Positions 45,994 to 56,067 of a DNA stretch of 64,000 nucleotides are shown one piece after another. The DNA is from Oscillospiraceae bacterium (lineage in GTDB: Bacteria; Bacillota; Clostridia; Oscillospirales; Oscillospiraceae), in the NCBI GenBank assembly GCA_017516065.1, contig JAFWDQ010000012.1, forward strand, positions 1-64,000, written 5' to 3'. The position numbers and the translations under genes were made by a program. Positions within the stretch are counted from its first letter, which is position 1. Every line of letters starts with the position of its first letter. The notes below the pieces were generated by a model. It was not told the DNA's origin, did not search any database, and saw nothing but the letters and a program-made list of their open reading frames with translations.

Positions 45994-46761
45994 TTGGAGG
46001 AACCGATCTATCATCTCAAGGGCGTCGTACAGAATTGCACCGAGGATACGGGGGATTTTGTCGGGCCCCTGGATCTGATCCTGTATCTGCTGCGCAAAAA
46101 TAAGATCGCCATTGAGGATATCTCCATCTCCGAGCTCCTGGATCAGTACATGGAGCACCTGCACCGGTGGGAGGAGATGGACATGGCCATCACCAGTGAT
46201 TTCGTGGCCATGGCGGCGCATCTGATGTACATCAAGACCCGGATGCTGCTGTCGATCCACGACGAGGAGGCCATGTCCGAGATGGAGCAGCTGATCCGTT
46301 CCCTGGAGGAGCGCCGATGCAGCGAGGTATATACCCGCATCAGAGGTGTGACAGAGACGCTGTCCGCCCGGGAGGCGGAGGGACTGGACTGCTGTACCCG
46401 GACGCCTGAGCCTCTGGAGCCCACCCGGACCTATCAGTACAGCCACCGGCCCGAGGAACTGCAGACCGTCATGCGGGAGCTGCTGCTGCATGTGGAGGCG
46501 CCGCCGCCCATTCGGGTGCTGGAGCCGCTGGTGGCGGCGGAGCCCTATCCCGTGGCGCGGAAGCTGAAAGAGGTGTGGAGCCGCCTGACCGACCACGGGC
46601 GCCCGGCCCGGCTGCGCCAGCTGTTTCGGAACGCCGGGAGCCGCTCGGAGATCGTCGCGGTTTTTCTGGCCGTACTGGAGCTGTGCAAGGACCGGCGGAT
46701 CCGCGTACAGGGGGACGGCATGGATTGTACCGTCTCCTGTATGGGCGAGGCAGGGGAGTAA
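45994..46761 (+). CDS. scpA: Segregation and condensation protein A
   Basis: About 255 residues. The kleisin subunit bridges the SMC ATPase heads. GDFVGPLDLILYLLRKNKIAIEDISISELLDQYM is the N-terminal SMC-binding segment. Central helices (SDFVAMAAHLMYIKTRMLL) and a C-terminal winged helix (SRSEIVAVFLAVLELCKDRRIRVQ) are present. TTG 45994 sits about 8 bases after AGGAGG; a GTG at 45985 overlaps that site. Confidence 0.93.
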   Translation: MEEPIYHLKGVVQNCTEDTGDFVGPLDLILYLLRKNKIAIEDISISELLDQYMEHLHRWEEMDMAITSDFVAMAAHLMYIKTRMLLSIHDEEAMSEMEQLIRSLEERRCSEVYTRIRGVTETLSAREAEGLDCCTRTPEPLEPTRTYQYSHRPEELQTVMRELLLHVEAPPPIRVLEPLVAAEPYPVARKLKEVWSRLTDHGRPARLRQLFRNAGSRSEIVAVFLAVLELCKDRRIRVQGDGMDCTVSCMGEAGE

Positions 46762-46764
46762 AAA

Positions 46765-47322
46765 ATGGACTGGAAAAACATAGAATCTGCCCTGGAGGGC
46801 ATACTGTTTGCAGCGGGCGACTCCGTCCCGGCGGAGCGGCTCTGCTTCGCCCTTGATCTGGACCGGGAGACACTGGACGCCGCCGCCCGTCGGCTGGCAG
46901 ACTTCTACTGCTTCGATCGGCGGGGGATCCGGCTGCTGAAGCTGGCAGACGCTTATCAGCTCTGCAGTGCGCCGGAGCAGGCGGAGATCATCCGCAAGGC
47001 CCTGGAGAAGCGCAAGCCCCCGCGGCTGTCCCAGGCGGCCCTGGAGGCCCTGGCCGTGGTAGCCTACTATCAGCCGGTGACCCGGGCCTATCTGGAGCAG
47101 GTCCGGGGCGTGGACAGCTCCTATACAGTAAACCTGCTGCTGGACCGTGGACTCATCGAGCCCTGCGGACATCTGGACGCCCCGGGGCGTCCCATGCAGT
47201 TTCGTACTACGGAGCAGTTTTTGCGATCCTTTGGCATGACGTCTCTGGAGGATCTGCCGCCGCTGCCCAGCGGCGAGGAGGAGACGGCGGAAGAGGCGCC
47301 GGAAGAGGAGGAAACGAGGTGA
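46765..47322 (+). CDS. scpB: Segregation and condensation protein B
   Basis: 185 residues, two winged-helix domains that bind ScpA. ALEGILFAAGDSVPAERL opens it, and RPPRLSQAALEALAVVAYYQPVTRAYLEQVRGVDSS-like text (here KPPRLSQAAL...) plus GRPMQFRTTEQFLRSFGM are diagnostic. The tail is acidic. It starts 3 bases after scpA. Confidence 0.95.
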   Translation: MDWKNIESALEGILFAAGDSVPAERLCFALDLDRETLDAAARRLADFYCFDRRGIRLLKLADAYQLCSAPEQAEIIRKALEKRKPPRLSQAALEALAVVAYYQPVTRAYLEQVRGVDSSYTVNLLLDRGLIEPCGHLDAPGRPMQFRTTEQFLRSFGMTSLEDLPPLPSGEEETAEEAPEEEETR

Positions 47323-47326
47323 AGCC

Positions 47327-47974
47327 GTGATCGGACATATTCTGATCCCCTGCATCATCGTTGTTGTCATAGTGATCCTGTGTCTTCTGCCTGTCGGCGT
47401 CATCATCTGCTATGAAAAAAAGCAGCTGGACCTGCGCCTGCGCATCGCGTTTCTCTCCTTTGCCATCCATCCGGAGGACCGGCTCCTGCCGGGGAAGAAG
47501 AAAAAAAGGAGAAGGCGGCGAAGCCGCCGTGCTCCGCCGCCATGGAGAGATATCCTGCGTCCGGCCCTGGACGCCATGCGGGGGATGATACGGAAGATCC
47601 GCATCGATGAGCTGCGCATCCATTACACGGCGGGCTCAGAGGATCCCGCCTCCGCGGCGCTCCAGTACGGTCTCGTTTCCGCCGGGCTCGGCGTTCTGCT
47701 GGGACAGCTGGAGGCGGCCTGCAGGGTCAAAAAACGGCAGGTGGAGATAGACATCGACTATGAACTGACCGGACCGGAGGTCCAGGCGAGGGCGTCGCTT
47801 TCCCTGCGCCTGTGGCAGCTGGTGGGACTGATCGTCCGGTTCGGCGTACGTTATCTGAAGCAGCAAAAGGGAAGACCGGCGCAGTCCGGGAAAGACAGGC
47901 AGGCGGACCCGATGAAGGACGCACTGCGTAATCGTGGAAAGGAGCAATTACATGGACAAGCATCCGATCAATGA
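47327..47974 (+). CDS. DUF2953-family protein
   Basis: 215 residues. One N-terminal membrane helix (PCIIVVVIVILCLLPVGVIICY) is followed by a very basic stretch (KKKKRRRRRSRR), then a soluble domain ending in VDIDYELTGPEVQARASLSLRLWQLVGLIVR-like text (the YtfI/DUF2953 core). It is conserved next to gerW (ytfJ) and probably sporulation-linked by association. The start at 47327 follows GAGG. Its end overlaps gerW by 23 bases. Confidence 0.8.
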   Translation: MIGHILIPCIIVVVIVILCLLPVGVIICYEKKQLDLRLRIAFLSFAIHPEDRLLPGKKKKRRRRRSRRAPPPWRDILRPALDAMRGMIRKIRIDELRIHYTAGSEDPASAALQYGLVSAGLGVLLGQLEAACRVKKRQVEIDIDYELTGPEVQARASLSLRLWQLVGLIVRFGVRYLKQQKGRPAQSGKDRQADPMKDALRNRGKEQLHGQASDQ

Positions 47975-48347
47975 TCTCATGGGCGAAACCATGGAAAAGA
48001 TCCGGGAGATGGTGGATACCGAGGTCGTGGTAGGCAAGCCCATCACCACGCCGGACGGTGTGACCCTCGTTCCGCTGTCGAAGGTCAGCTTCGGCTTCGT
48101 GTCCGGCGGCTCTGATTTCGCCAGCAAGAAGCAGGCGGAAAACCGGGACAAGTCCTTCGGCGGCGGCAGCGGCGCCGGTGTGAAGATCACGCCTGTGGCG
48201 TTTCTGGTCCTCAAGGGTGAATCGGTGAAGATCGTGCCGGTATTCAACCCCTCCAGCAATACCCTGGACCGGCTGGTGGATATGATTCCGGACCTGTTTG
48301 AAAAAGTGACCGGGTATATCGACAAAAAGACGGATAAGGAGTTCTGA
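47952..48347 (+). CDS. gerW: GerW family sporulation protein (YtfJ)
   Basis: 131 residues. MGETMEKIREMVDTEVVVGKPI, PDGVTLVPLSKVSFGFVSGGSDF and GGGSGAGVKITPVAFLVL are the YtfJ/GerW signature. In B. subtilis GerW is made in the forespore and is needed for germination with some nutrients. The start ATG at 47952 has AAAGGAG upstream. Confidence 0.92.
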   Translation: MDKHPINDLMGETMEKIREMVDTEVVVGKPITTPDGVTLVPLSKVSFGFVSGGSDFASKKQAENRDKSFGGGSGAGVKITPVAFLVLKGESVKIVPVFNPSSNTLDRLVDMIPDLFEKVTGYIDKKTDKEF

Positions 48348-48392
48348 ACCGCTCTATAATAGAATCATGCCATACGATTTGGGGTGATTCGA

Positions 48393-49475
48393 TTGACCAG
48401 AGCGCTTCGATGTATGATGGCCGCAGTTTCTGCGGTCATCTGCATACACACCGCCGCCGCGGCGCTGGATCTGTCCGCCCGCAGTGCTGTCCTGATGGAT
48501 GCGGAGAGCGGGCGGGTCCTCTATGCCCAGCGAGCCGGGGAGCGAGCCCCCATGGCCAGCATCACAAAGCTGATGACCGCTCTGACGGCGGTGGATCTCT
48601 GCCCGTTGGAGCAGACCATGACCGTTACGCCGGAGCAGGCCGCGACACCCGGATCCTCCATGTATCTCAGACCAGGGGAGACCCTTACGCTGGAACAGTT
48701 GCTCTACGGGCTGCTGCTGGCCTCCGGCAACGACGCGGCGCTGACCGTCGCCGAGGGCTGCTGTGGGGATACAGAGACTTTCGTGGCCGCCATGAACGAC
48801 CGGGCGGCACAGTTGGGGCTCACAGGCACTCATTTTGCCAATCCTCACGGGCTGGATGCGGAGGGGCACTATGCCACGGCGGAGGATATCGCCGGGCTGA
48901 TGTGTGCCGCTCTGGAGCGGGACGTGCTGGCACGGATCCTGTCCACCTCCGATATTGTCATGCCCGGGAGGACGCTGACCAACCACAACAAGCTCCTGTG
49001 GCAGTATGACGGCTGTATCGCCGGGAAGACCGGCTATACGGACAACGCCGGGCGAACCCTCGTCACGGCGGCGGAGCGGGACGGTCAGGTGCTGGTGGCG
49101 GTGACCTTTCAGGACCGGAACGACTGGGCGGATCATGCCGCCCTGTTTGACTACGGCTTCTCCTCTTATCCCCGGCGGACCCTCTGTACGGCCGGGGAAA
49201 TACTGGCGGACTGTCCCGTCGCCGGCGGCACGGAGCCAACGGGTCAGCTGCTGGCTGCGGAGACCTGCCGCTATCCTCTGGCGGAGGAGGAGAAAGCCGT
49301 ACTGACGCTGGAGACGCCGGAATCGGCGTCGGCACCCGTCAAGGCGGGAGAGCCGGCCGGCAGAGCCGTATATACGCTGGATGGGCAGGAGATCGCCTCC
49401 ACGGAGCTGGTCTGGGCACAGGATATTCCGGCAGCGCAGCGATGGAGCGGCTTCTGGGGGCGCTTTACGGCATGA
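48393..49475 (+). CDS. D-alanyl-D-alanine carboxypeptidase, second paralogue
   Basis: About 360 residues. Signal peptide, then MASITKLMTAL (SxxK), ASGNDAALTVAEG (SxN) and IAGKTGYTDNAGRTLV (KTG), so a complete S11 penicillin-binding protein active site. A C-terminal beta domain follows; there is no membrane helix at the end, unlike the copy at 19470. Position after gerW and before rluB matches dacB (sporulation PBP5*) order. TTG 48393 has GGGGTGA upstream, GTG 48384 is an alternative. spmA and spmB, which often follow dacB, are absent here. Confidence 0.9.
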   Translation: MTRALRCMMAAVSAVICIHTAAAALDLSARSAVLMDAESGRVLYAQRAGERAPMASITKLMTALTAVDLCPLEQTMTVTPEQAATPGSSMYLRPGETLTLEQLLYGLLLASGNDAALTVAEGCCGDTETFVAAMNDRAAQLGLTGTHFANPHGLDAEGHYATAEDIAGLMCAALERDVLARILSTSDIVMPGRTLTNHNKLLWQYDGCIAGKTGYTDNAGRTLVTAAERDGQVLVAVTFQDRNDWADHAALFDYGFSSYPRRTLCTAGEILADCPVAGGTEPTGQLLAAETCRYPLAEEEKAVLTLETPESASAPVKAGEPAGRAVYTLDGQEIASTELVWAQDIPAAQRWSGFWGRFTA

Positions 49476-49492
49476 GGGGATCGGGTGAGAGC

Positions 49493-50248
49493 ATGACGGA
49501 GAGATTGCAGAAGATCCTCTCCGGGGCGGGGATTTGCTCCCGCCGCCGGGCAGAGGAATATATCGAACAGGGGCGGGTCTGCGTCAACGGCGCGACGGCG
49601 CGGCTGGGGGACGTTGCCGATCCCGAGCGGGACACGGTGACCCTGGACGGTGCGGTGGTCCCCCTCCGGGCGGAGCCGGTCTATCTGATGCTCAACAAGC
49701 CCCGGGGATACGTCACGACCCTGTCCGATGAGAAGGGGCGCCCTACGGTGGCGGAGCTGACGGCGGACTGCGGTGTGCGGGTCTATCCCGTGGGCCGGTT
49801 GGACCTGAACTCCGAGGGCCTGCTGCTGCTGACCAACGACGGTGCGGCGGCGAAGATCCTGACCCATCCCAGCCACGAGATCGAGAAGCGTTATCTTGTC
49901 TGGGTCAACGGGGACGTGGAGGCGGCCCTGCCTTTGCTGCGGTGCCCCATGACTCTGGACGGCACGGCCCTGCAGCCGGCAAAGGTGAGGCTGCATGAGC
50001 AGCGAAATGACGGCGCCAGGCTGCTGACCATGACCATCCGGGAGGGGAAGAACCGGCAGATCCGACGTATGTGTGAGGCGGCAGGCCTGCATGTGGTGCG
50101 CCTGCGCAGGATCGGCGAGGGCCCGCTGCGGCTGGGGGATCTTCCCTCTGGGACCTGGCGGTACCTCACAGAGCCGGAGCGTGGGTGGATCCGGTCGCTG
50201 ACAGAAAATTCCCGCCTTGATAAGACGGAAATTAGTTGCGAATTATAA
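49493..50248 (+). CDS. rluB: Ribosomal large-subunit pseudouridine synthase B family
   Basis: 251 residues. An N-terminal S4 domain (RLQKILSGAGICSRRRAEEYIEQGRVCVNG) precedes the RsuA-type catalytic domain with VGRLDLNSEGLLLLTNDG (catalytic Asp). KTHPSHEIEKRYLVW-like text and REGKNRQIRRMCEAAG follow. It modifies 23S rRNA. I chose ATG 49493 since the S4 domain begins there. An upstream ATG at 49442 overlaps the preceding gene. Confidence 0.93.
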   Translation: MTERLQKILSGAGICSRRRAEEYIEQGRVCVNGATARLGDVADPERDTVTLDGAVVPLRAEPVYLMLNKPRGYVTTLSDEKGRPTVAELTADCGVRVYPVGRLDLNSEGLLLLTNDGAAAKILTHPSHEIEKRYLVWVNGDVEAALPLLRCPMTLDGTALQPAKVRLHEQRNDGARLLTMTIREGKNRQIRRMCEAAGLHVVRLRRIGEGPLRLGDLPSGTWRYLTEPERGWIRSLTENSRLDKTEISCEL

Positions 50249-50309
50249 ATTGCTTGCTAAGATAGGGCAGAGACTGCGTCTGATCTGCCATAAAAAAGGG
50301 GCACAGGAT

Positions 50310-51173
50310 ATGAGCAATGATATTCTCCATACGATAGAGAACGGAATGCCCGACTTTTCCAGAGGACAGAAGCGGATCGCCAGTTTCATCCTGCAATCCT
50401 ACGACAAGGCGGCTTTCATGACAGCCAGCCGGCTGGGACAGACGGTCCAGGTCAGCGAGTCCACCGTGGTCCGGTTTGCCGCTGAGATCGGCTGCGACGG
50501 GTACCCGGGGATGCAGCGGGCGCTGCAGGAGATGGTCCGCAGCAAGCTGACATCTCTCCAGCGCATCGAGGTGGCCGACGACCTGATGGGGGAGCAGGAC
50601 ATCCTGTCCATGGTTTTCCGATCGGACATCGAGCGGCTGCACATGACGCTCAAGGAGTTGGACAGGACAGCGTTCGACGCCGCCGTTCAGACGATCCTGC
50701 AGGCGAAGAACATCTACATCATGGGGCTTCGATCCAGTTATACCATCGCCCGGTTCCTGGGCTTCTACTTCCGTCTGATCCTGCAGAACGTGACGGTGCT
50801 CACCGGCGACGCTGCCGGAGATCTCTATGCGCAGATGATCCATATCGGGCCGGGTGACGTTCTTATCAGCATCAGCTTTCCCCGTTACTCCACCATGACC
50901 ACCGGCATCTCCCGCTGGGCTGCCAGCCGGGGCGCAGAACTCATCGCCCTGACGGACAGCGAGACGTCGCCCATCGCCCCGACGGCATCGCACACCCTGC
51001 TGGCCAAGAGCGACATGGTCTCTTTTATCGATTCCCTTGTGGCACCGCTGAGTCTGGCCAACGCCCTGATCGTTTCGTTGTCCCGGCACAGAAAGCAGGA
51101 GCTGAATGAGACGCTGGAGACATTGGAGCAGATCTGGTCCGACTATGATATTTATGAAGAGAACCAACACTGA
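50310..51173 (+). CDS. MurR/RpiR family transcriptional regulator
   Basis: 287 residues. The N-terminal helix-turn-helix (FSRGQKRIASFILQSYDKAAFMTASRLGQTVQVSESTVVRF) is followed by a SIS sugar-phosphate-binding domain (IYIMGLRSSYTIARFLGFYF; DVLISISFPRYSTMTTGISRWA). It probably senses a phosphosugar. The neighbour 3' is a flavoprotein with which it overlaps by 20 bases, so it may regulate that gene. The start at 50310 follows AAAAAGGGG. Confidence 0.9.
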   Translation: MSNDILHTIENGMPDFSRGQKRIASFILQSYDKAAFMTASRLGQTVQVSESTVVRFAAEIGCDGYPGMQRALQEMVRSKLTSLQRIEVADDLMGEQDILSMVFRSDIERLHMTLKELDRTAFDAAVQTILQAKNIYIMGLRSSYTIARFLGFYFRLILQNVTVLTGDAAGDLYAQMIHIGPGDVLISISFPRYSTMTTGISRWAASRGAELIALTDSETSPIAPTASHTLLAKSDMVSFIDSLVAPLSLANALIVSLSRHRKQELNETLETLEQIWSDYDIYEENQH

Positions 51174-52410
51174 GCCTGTCGCCGTAGTGGGGGGCGGCGC
51201 CGCAGGACTGATGGCCGCTCTCTCTGCGGCGGAAACCGGCGCCGGCGTACTGCTGATCGAGCGCAACGAAAAGGTGGGGCGCAAGCTGTACATCACCGGC
51301 AAGGGCCGGTGCAATCTTACCAATCACTGCACGGTGCCGGAGCTGCTGGAGCATGTAGTCCGCAATGGGAAGTTCCTCTACAGCGCCTTGACACAGTTCC
51401 CGCCGGAAGCGGTGATGGCGTACTTTGAAAACCTGGGCGTGGCCTTGAAGACCGAGCGGGGCGGTCGGGTCTTTCCCGTGTCGGACCGCGCGGCTGACGT
51501 TGTCGACGCGCTGTATCACGCGCTGCCCCGGGCCGGCGTCCGTCTGGTGCGGGACCGGGTGCGGGAGGTGTGTCTCCGGGACGGCGCGGTGTGCGCCCTT
51601 CGGGGCGAGGCGGGGACGTATCCCTGCCGGGCCGCGATCCTGGCTACCGGCGGGGCCTCCTATCCGGCCACGGGCTCCACAGGAGACGGGTATGAGATGG
51701 CGGCGGTTCTGGGCCATACGCTGCTGCCGCCGAAGCCGTCTCTGACGGGGCTGGAGATCGAGGGCGGCGAGTGCGCCGCCATGCAGGGCCTGGCTCTGAA
51801 AAACGTGGCGCTCACCGTGAAGAACCGTGCGGGGAAGAAGCTTTGGCGGGAGCAGGGGGAACTGCTGTTCACCCACTTCGGCCTCTCCGGGCCGCTGATC
51901 CTCACCGCCAGCGCCTACATGCGGCAGTTTGAAAAGGAGAGCTATACGCTATCTATCGATCTGAAGCCTGCTCTGACGCCGGAGATGCTGGACGCCCGGA
52001 TCCTGCGTGACTTTGCAGCGGCGCCAAACCGGAGCTTTGCCCGGTCTCTGGACAAGCTGCTGCCGTCCGGCATGATCCCCGTGATCGTTGCCCGGTCCGG
52101 TATCGAGCCGGACAGACAGGCCAACGCCGTCACCCGGGGCCAGCGGCAGGAGCTGGTGAGACTGCTGAAAAACCTTGTTTTCTCCGTGACCGGTCCCCGG
52201 CCGCTGGAGGAAGCTGTCGTCACAGCAGGAGGCGTTAAAGTGGGGGAGGTGGATCCCTCCACCATGGCGTCGCGGAAGGTGCCGGGGCTTTATTTTGCCG
52301 GAGAACTTCTGGATGTGGACGCCTGTACAGGCGGATATAATCTGCAGATCGCATGGTCCACCGGCCGGCTGGCCGGTCTGTCTGCGGGAAGAGAGGTGCA
52401 GGAGACATGA
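51154..52410 (+). CDS. BaiN/RdsA-family FAD flavoprotein
   Basis: 418 residues of the HI0933 group. AVVGGGAAGLMAALSAAETGA is the FAD GxGxxG site, NEKVGRKLYITGKGRCNLTNH is the family signature, and VTAGGVKVGEVDPSTMASRKVPGLYFAGELLDVDACTGGYNLQIAWSTG closes the C-terminus. BaiN reduces bile acids in some gut clostridia, but most members are untested. The gene overlaps the RpiR gene at its start and cmk at its end (ATGA 52407). A slightly earlier ATG (51145) is possible. Confidence 0.88.
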   Translation: MKRTNTEPVAVVGGGAAGLMAALSAAETGAGVLLIERNEKVGRKLYITGKGRCNLTNHCTVPELLEHVVRNGKFLYSALTQFPPEAVMAYFENLGVALKTERGGRVFPVSDRAADVVDALYHALPRAGVRLVRDRVREVCLRDGAVCALRGEAGTYPCRAAILATGGASYPATGSTGDGYEMAAVLGHTLLPPKPSLTGLEIEGGECAAMQGLALKNVALTVKNRAGKKLWREQGELLFTHFGLSGPLILTASAYMRQFEKESYTLSIDLKPALTPEMLDARILRDFAAAPNRSFARSLDKLLPSGMIPVIVARSGIEPDRQANAVTRGQRQELVRLLKNLVFSVTGPRPLEEAVVTAGGVKVGEVDPSTMASRKVPGLYFAGELLDVDACTGGYNLQIAWSTGRLAGLSAGREVQET

Positions 52411-53084
52411 AAGAGCATTACAGTATCGCCATCGACGGACCCTCCGGCGCGGGGAAGAGCACCCTGGCGCGGATCCTGGCCCGGCGGCTGAATTTTATCT
52501 ATGTGGATACCGGGGCCATCTACCGCACGGTGGGACTGGACGCCTGGCGGCGGGGCATCGATTCCCGGGATGAGCCTGGCGTGGTGGCGCTGCTGGACGG
52601 TATCCGGATCACCTTTGCCTGTTCCGAGGGACTCCAGCGCATGGAACTCAACGGAGAGGACGTGACGGAGGAGATCCGGGCCCACGTGATCTCCCGGTAT
52701 GCCTCCGATGTATCGGCCATGCCGCCGGTGCGGGCGTTCCTGCTGCAGATGCAGCGGGATGCCGCCGCGGAGAACAATGTGATCATGGACGGCCGTGACA
52801 TCGGTACCGTGGTCCTGCCAGACGCGGATATGAAGATCTTCCTCACCGCTACCCCGGAGGAGCGGGCCCGCCGCCGCTGGCTGGAGCTTCAGGAGCGGGG
52901 AGAGGACGCTTCTCTGGAGCAGGTGCTTGCGGATGTCAACCAGCGGGACTACAACGACACCCATCGGGCCGCAGCGCCCCTGCGGCAGGCAGAGGACGCC
53001 GTTCTGGTGGACACCACCGGCATGACTCTGGAGGAGGTGTCGGACTATCTGGAGACCATGATCCGGGAGAAGCTGGCCCTATGA
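52407..53084 (+). CDS. cmk: Cytidylate kinase
   Basis: 225 residues. The P-loop is IDGPSGAGKSTLARILARRL, the CMP-binding part has VDTGAIYRTVGLDAWRRG, and VIMDGRDIGTVVLPDADMKIFLTATPEERARRR is typical. It phosphorylates CMP and dCMP. The order cmk-plsC-ispH/rpsA with ATGA overlaps is the usual clostridial unit. Confidence 0.97.
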   Translation: MKEHYSIAIDGPSGAGKSTLARILARRLNFIYVDTGAIYRTVGLDAWRRGIDSRDEPGVVALLDGIRITFACSEGLQRMELNGEDVTEEIRAHVISRYASDVSAMPPVRAFLLQMQRDAAAENNVIMDGRDIGTVVLPDADMKIFLTATPEERARRRWLELQERGEDASLEQVLADVNQRDYNDTHRAAAPLRQAEDAVLVDTTGMTLEEVSDYLETMIREKLAL

Positions 53085-53674
53085 GAAGATGGCTGATGCT
53101 GGCCTACGTGGTCTGCGGGCCGATCCTGCAGTTTCTCTTCCACATCAGGGCGGAGGGGATGGAAAAACTCCCGGAGGGCGCCGTACTGCTGTGCGCCAAC
53201 CACTCCGCCTATACCGATCCCATGTTCGTGGGCTATTTGATTTTCCCCAGGTACAATCCCCGCTTTGTGGGCAAAGAGGAACTTCGTCACGTTCCGGTGC
53301 TGGGCAGGGTTCTGGAGAACATGGGCGTGATTTTTCTGCGCCGGGGCAAGTCCGATCTCAAGGCGATCCGGGAGATCCTGCGCAGCCTGAAGGACGGCGA
53401 GAAAGTCCTCATCTTTCCCGAGGGCACCCGGGTCAAGGGCGATGAATACGGCGACGCCAGAACGGGCCCGGCCATGCTGGCCCTGCGCACCGGTGCGCCG
53501 CTGATGCCGGTGTATATTCCCAGCCGGAAGCGGGTGTTCCGCCGAAATATAGTGATTTTCGGCGAACCCTATCACCCGCAGCGGACCCCGGAGCGGGCGG
53601 CCCAGGAGGACTATGAGAGCATTGCCGAGGATCTGATGGCGCGGATCCGGGCGCTGGAACCGAAGGAGACGTGA
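53081..53674 (+). CDS. plsC: 1-acyl-sn-glycerol-3-phosphate acyltransferase
   Basis: 197 residues. Catalytic NHSAYTDP (NHx4D), acceptor motif FPEGTRVKGDE and LMPVYIPSRKR are present. It makes phosphatidic acid at the inner membrane. It is coupled to cmk by a 4-base overlap and to ispH by a 1-base gap. Confidence 0.95.
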   Translation: MRRWLMLAYVVCGPILQFLFHIRAEGMEKLPEGAVLLCANHSAYTDPMFVGYLIFPRYNPRFVGKEELRHVPVLGRVLENMGVIFLRRGKSDLKAIREILRSLKDGEKVLIFPEGTRVKGDEYGDARTGPAMLALRTGAPLMPVYIPSRKRVFRRNIVIFGEPYHPQRTPERAAQEDYESIAEDLMARIRALEPKET

Positions 53675-53675
53675 G

Positions 53676-55835
53676 ATGAAGGAGCTGTATCTGGCAAAGA
53701 CCGCCGGCTTCTGCTACGGGGTGCGCCGTGCGGTGGAGCTGGCAGAGCAGGCGGCGGAGAGCGGCGTGCCATGCGTTATGCTGGGACCTGTGATACATAA
53801 CAAGCACGTGGTGGCGTCTCTGACGGAGAAGGGAATCCCCTGTGTTGAGCGGGTGGATCAGGTGCCGGAGGGCGTCACGGTGATCATTCGCTCCCACGGC
53901 GAAGGACGCAGCGTCTATGAGGCGCTCCGGCAGCGGGACCTGCCGATCCTGGACGCCACCTGTCCCAACGTGGAGCGGATCCACAGGCTTGTTGAGGAAG
54001 CGGAGGCCGGGGGACGACGGCCCGTCATCATCGGCAGCAGACAGCATCCGGAGGTCCGGGCCATCGCCGACTGGTGTCGTGAACCGCTGATTTTTGAGAC
54101 GGCAGAAGAGGTTGCCGCCTGGCTGGAGGAGGCCCCGGATCGACGGAATGTTCCGCTGACATTCGTCTCACAGACCACGGCCACGCAAAAATTATGGAAA
54201 TCTTGCGTTGAAACCGCAAAAAAGGTATGTACAAACTTCGAAAAATTTGATACAATATGTAATGCTACGTTCCAGAGGCAGGAGGAAGCGGCCCAAATCG
54301 CCGCCCAGTGTGACGCCGTCGTTGTCATCGGAGACAGCCAGAGCGCCAATACGGGAAAGCTCGCGGAAATCTGTGGGCAGGCGTGCCCGCATCTGTTTCG
54401 CATCCAGAGCGCTACCGAGCTGGAGCTTTCTCAACTGAAGAACCTGGATCGGGTTGGCGTCACTGCGGGTGCTTCAACACCCCAGTGGATCATAAAGGAG
54501 GTCTATGACATGATGGACGAGGAAATCAAGATGGGTGAGGATATCGTCGACAAGACAGAAGAAACCGTGGAGGAAACCGTGACAGAGGAAACCGCAGCGG
54601 AAGCACCTGCGGCGGCGGAGCCTGCAGCGGAGGAACCCGCAACTGAAGAACCCACGACGGAAGAGGCGACTGAGAAGCCCAAGGCTGAGGAAACGCCGGC
54701 CGAGGAGCCCGAACTGCCGGGCATCGAAGAGGTCAACGAGGACGACACCTTTGACCAGATGCTTGACAAGACCTTTAAGACCCTCAACAGCGGCGAAAAG
54801 GTCACCGGCATCGTGACGGCCATTACCGCCACTGAGGTCCATGTGGATCTGGGTGCAAAGCACGCAGGCTACATACCGGTGACGGAGCTGTCCAATGACC
54901 CCGACGTGGATGTGAATGAGATCGTGAAGGTAGGCGACCCCATCGAAACGTACATCATGCGCGTGAATGATGCAGAGGGCGTTGTGACCCTGTCCAAGAA
55001 GCGTCTTGATACCATCAAGAGCTGGGACGATGTGGAGCTGGCCAGAGAGAACCAGACAGCCGTGGAAGGCACCGTCATTGAAGATAACAAGGGCGGCGTG
55101 GTCGTTTCCGTCAACGGCATCCGGGTGTTCGTGCCTGCCTCCCGTACCGGCCTGCCGAAGGGCGCCGCCATGAGCGAGCTGCTCAAGGAGAAGGTCCGTC
55201 TGCGTATTACTGAAGTCAATCGCGCCCGCCACCGTGTGGTCGGTTCCATTCGTGCCGTGCAGTACGAGGAACGCCGCGCCGCGGCCGAGGCCGTGTGGAA
55301 GGAGATCGAGGTCGGCAAGCACTACAACGGTGTTGTCAAGTCCATGACCTCCTATGGCGCATTTGTGGATATTGGCGGCGTGGACGGCATGGTCCACATC
55401 TCCGAGCTGACCTGGAGCCGGATCAAGCATCCCTCCGAGGTCGTCAATGTGGGCGATACCGTGGATGTGTACGTTATCTCCTATGATCCGGAGAAGAAGA
55501 AGATCTCTCTGGGTATGAAGGACCGCAGCCAGGATCCCTGGACCAAGTTCATGGAGACCTACTCCGTGGGCAGCGTTGCCAACGTGACCGTCGTCAAGCT
55601 GATGGACTTCGGCGCTTTCGCGGAAGTGATTCCCGGCGTGGACGGCCTGATCCACATCTCGCAGATCGCGGATCATCGCATCGACAAGCCCGGCGACATC
55701 CTGGAGGAGGGCCAGAAGGTGGATGTGAAGATCACGGATATCAATGAGGAGACCCACAAGATATCCCTGTCGATCCGCGCCCTTCTGCTGGACAAGCAGC
55801 GGGCCGCTGCCGCCATGGAAGTGGACGAGGACTGA
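53676..55835 (+). CDS. ispH-rpsA: Bifunctional IspH (HMBPP reductase) / ribosomal protein S1 fusion
   Basis: 719 residues. Residues 1-285 are IspH, the last MEP-pathway enzyme, with the three [4Fe-4S] cysteines at 13 (GFCYGVRR), 96 (DATCPNV) and 195 (DTICNAT). A linker rich in Glu, Ala and Thr (about 290-360) joins four S1 repeats (about 375-440, 460-530, 545-615, 630-700), each with GxVxxxxxxGxxVDL-like strands. This fusion is a known clostridial trait. A short AT-rich stretch (about 54180-54270) near Cys195 could hide a promoter, but none is convincing. Confidence 0.95.
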   Translation: MKELYLAKTAGFCYGVRRAVELAEQAAESGVPCVMLGPVIHNKHVVASLTEKGIPCVERVDQVPEGVTVIIRSHGEGRSVYEALRQRDLPILDATCPNVERIHRLVEEAEAGGRRPVIIGSRQHPEVRAIADWCREPLIFETAEEVAAWLEEAPDRRNVPLTFVSQTTATQKLWKSCVETAKKVCTNFEKFDTICNATFQRQEEAAQIAAQCDAVVVIGDSQSANTGKLAEICGQACPHLFRIQSATELELSQLKNLDRVGVTAGASTPQWIIKEVYDMMDEEIKMGEDIVDKTEETVEETVTEETAAEAPAAAEPAAEEPATEEPTTEEATEKPKAEETPAEEPELPGIEEVNEDDTFDQMLDKTFKTLNSGEKVTGIVTAITATEVHVDLGAKHAGYIPVTELSNDPDVDVNEIVKVGDPIETYIMRVNDAEGVVTLSKKRLDTIKSWDDVELARENQTAVEGTVIEDNKGGVVVSVNGIRVFVPASRTGLPKGAAMSELLKEKVRLRITEVNRARHRVVGSIRAVQYEERRAAAEAVWKEIEVGKHYNGVVKSMTSYGAFVDIGGVDGMVHISELTWSRIKHPSEVVNVGDTVDVYVISYDPEKKKISLGMKDRSQDPWTKFMETYSVGSVANVTVVKLMDFGAFAEVIPGVDGLIHISQIADHRIDKPGDILEEGQKVDVKITDINEETHKISLSIRALLLDKQRAAAAMEVDED

Positions 55836-55850
55836 TCCCTTTTTGTTATG

Positions 55851-55884
55851 AAACAGCCCGGACATCTGTCCGGGCTGTTTTTTT
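55851..55884 (+). terminator. Terminator after ispH-rpsA
   Basis: AAACAGCCCGGAC pairs with GTCCGGGCTGTTT across ATCT, followed by a T-run. Confidence 0.95.
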
Positions 55885-56067
55885 AAAAAACTGCCGTCAC
55901 CACAGCCCCTGAAACTTCAGTCGGAAGTTGTAAAGCAGGCAGATGTTTTTTCCGGGGCCCTTTGCCGCAGCGGGAAGTTGTACAAAAATCAGAGGAGAAT
56001 AAAGAGAGACAGAAAAAAACAAAACAGAGTCATATTGAAAAGGTTTTTGGGAAAAAAGAAGTTTTCC

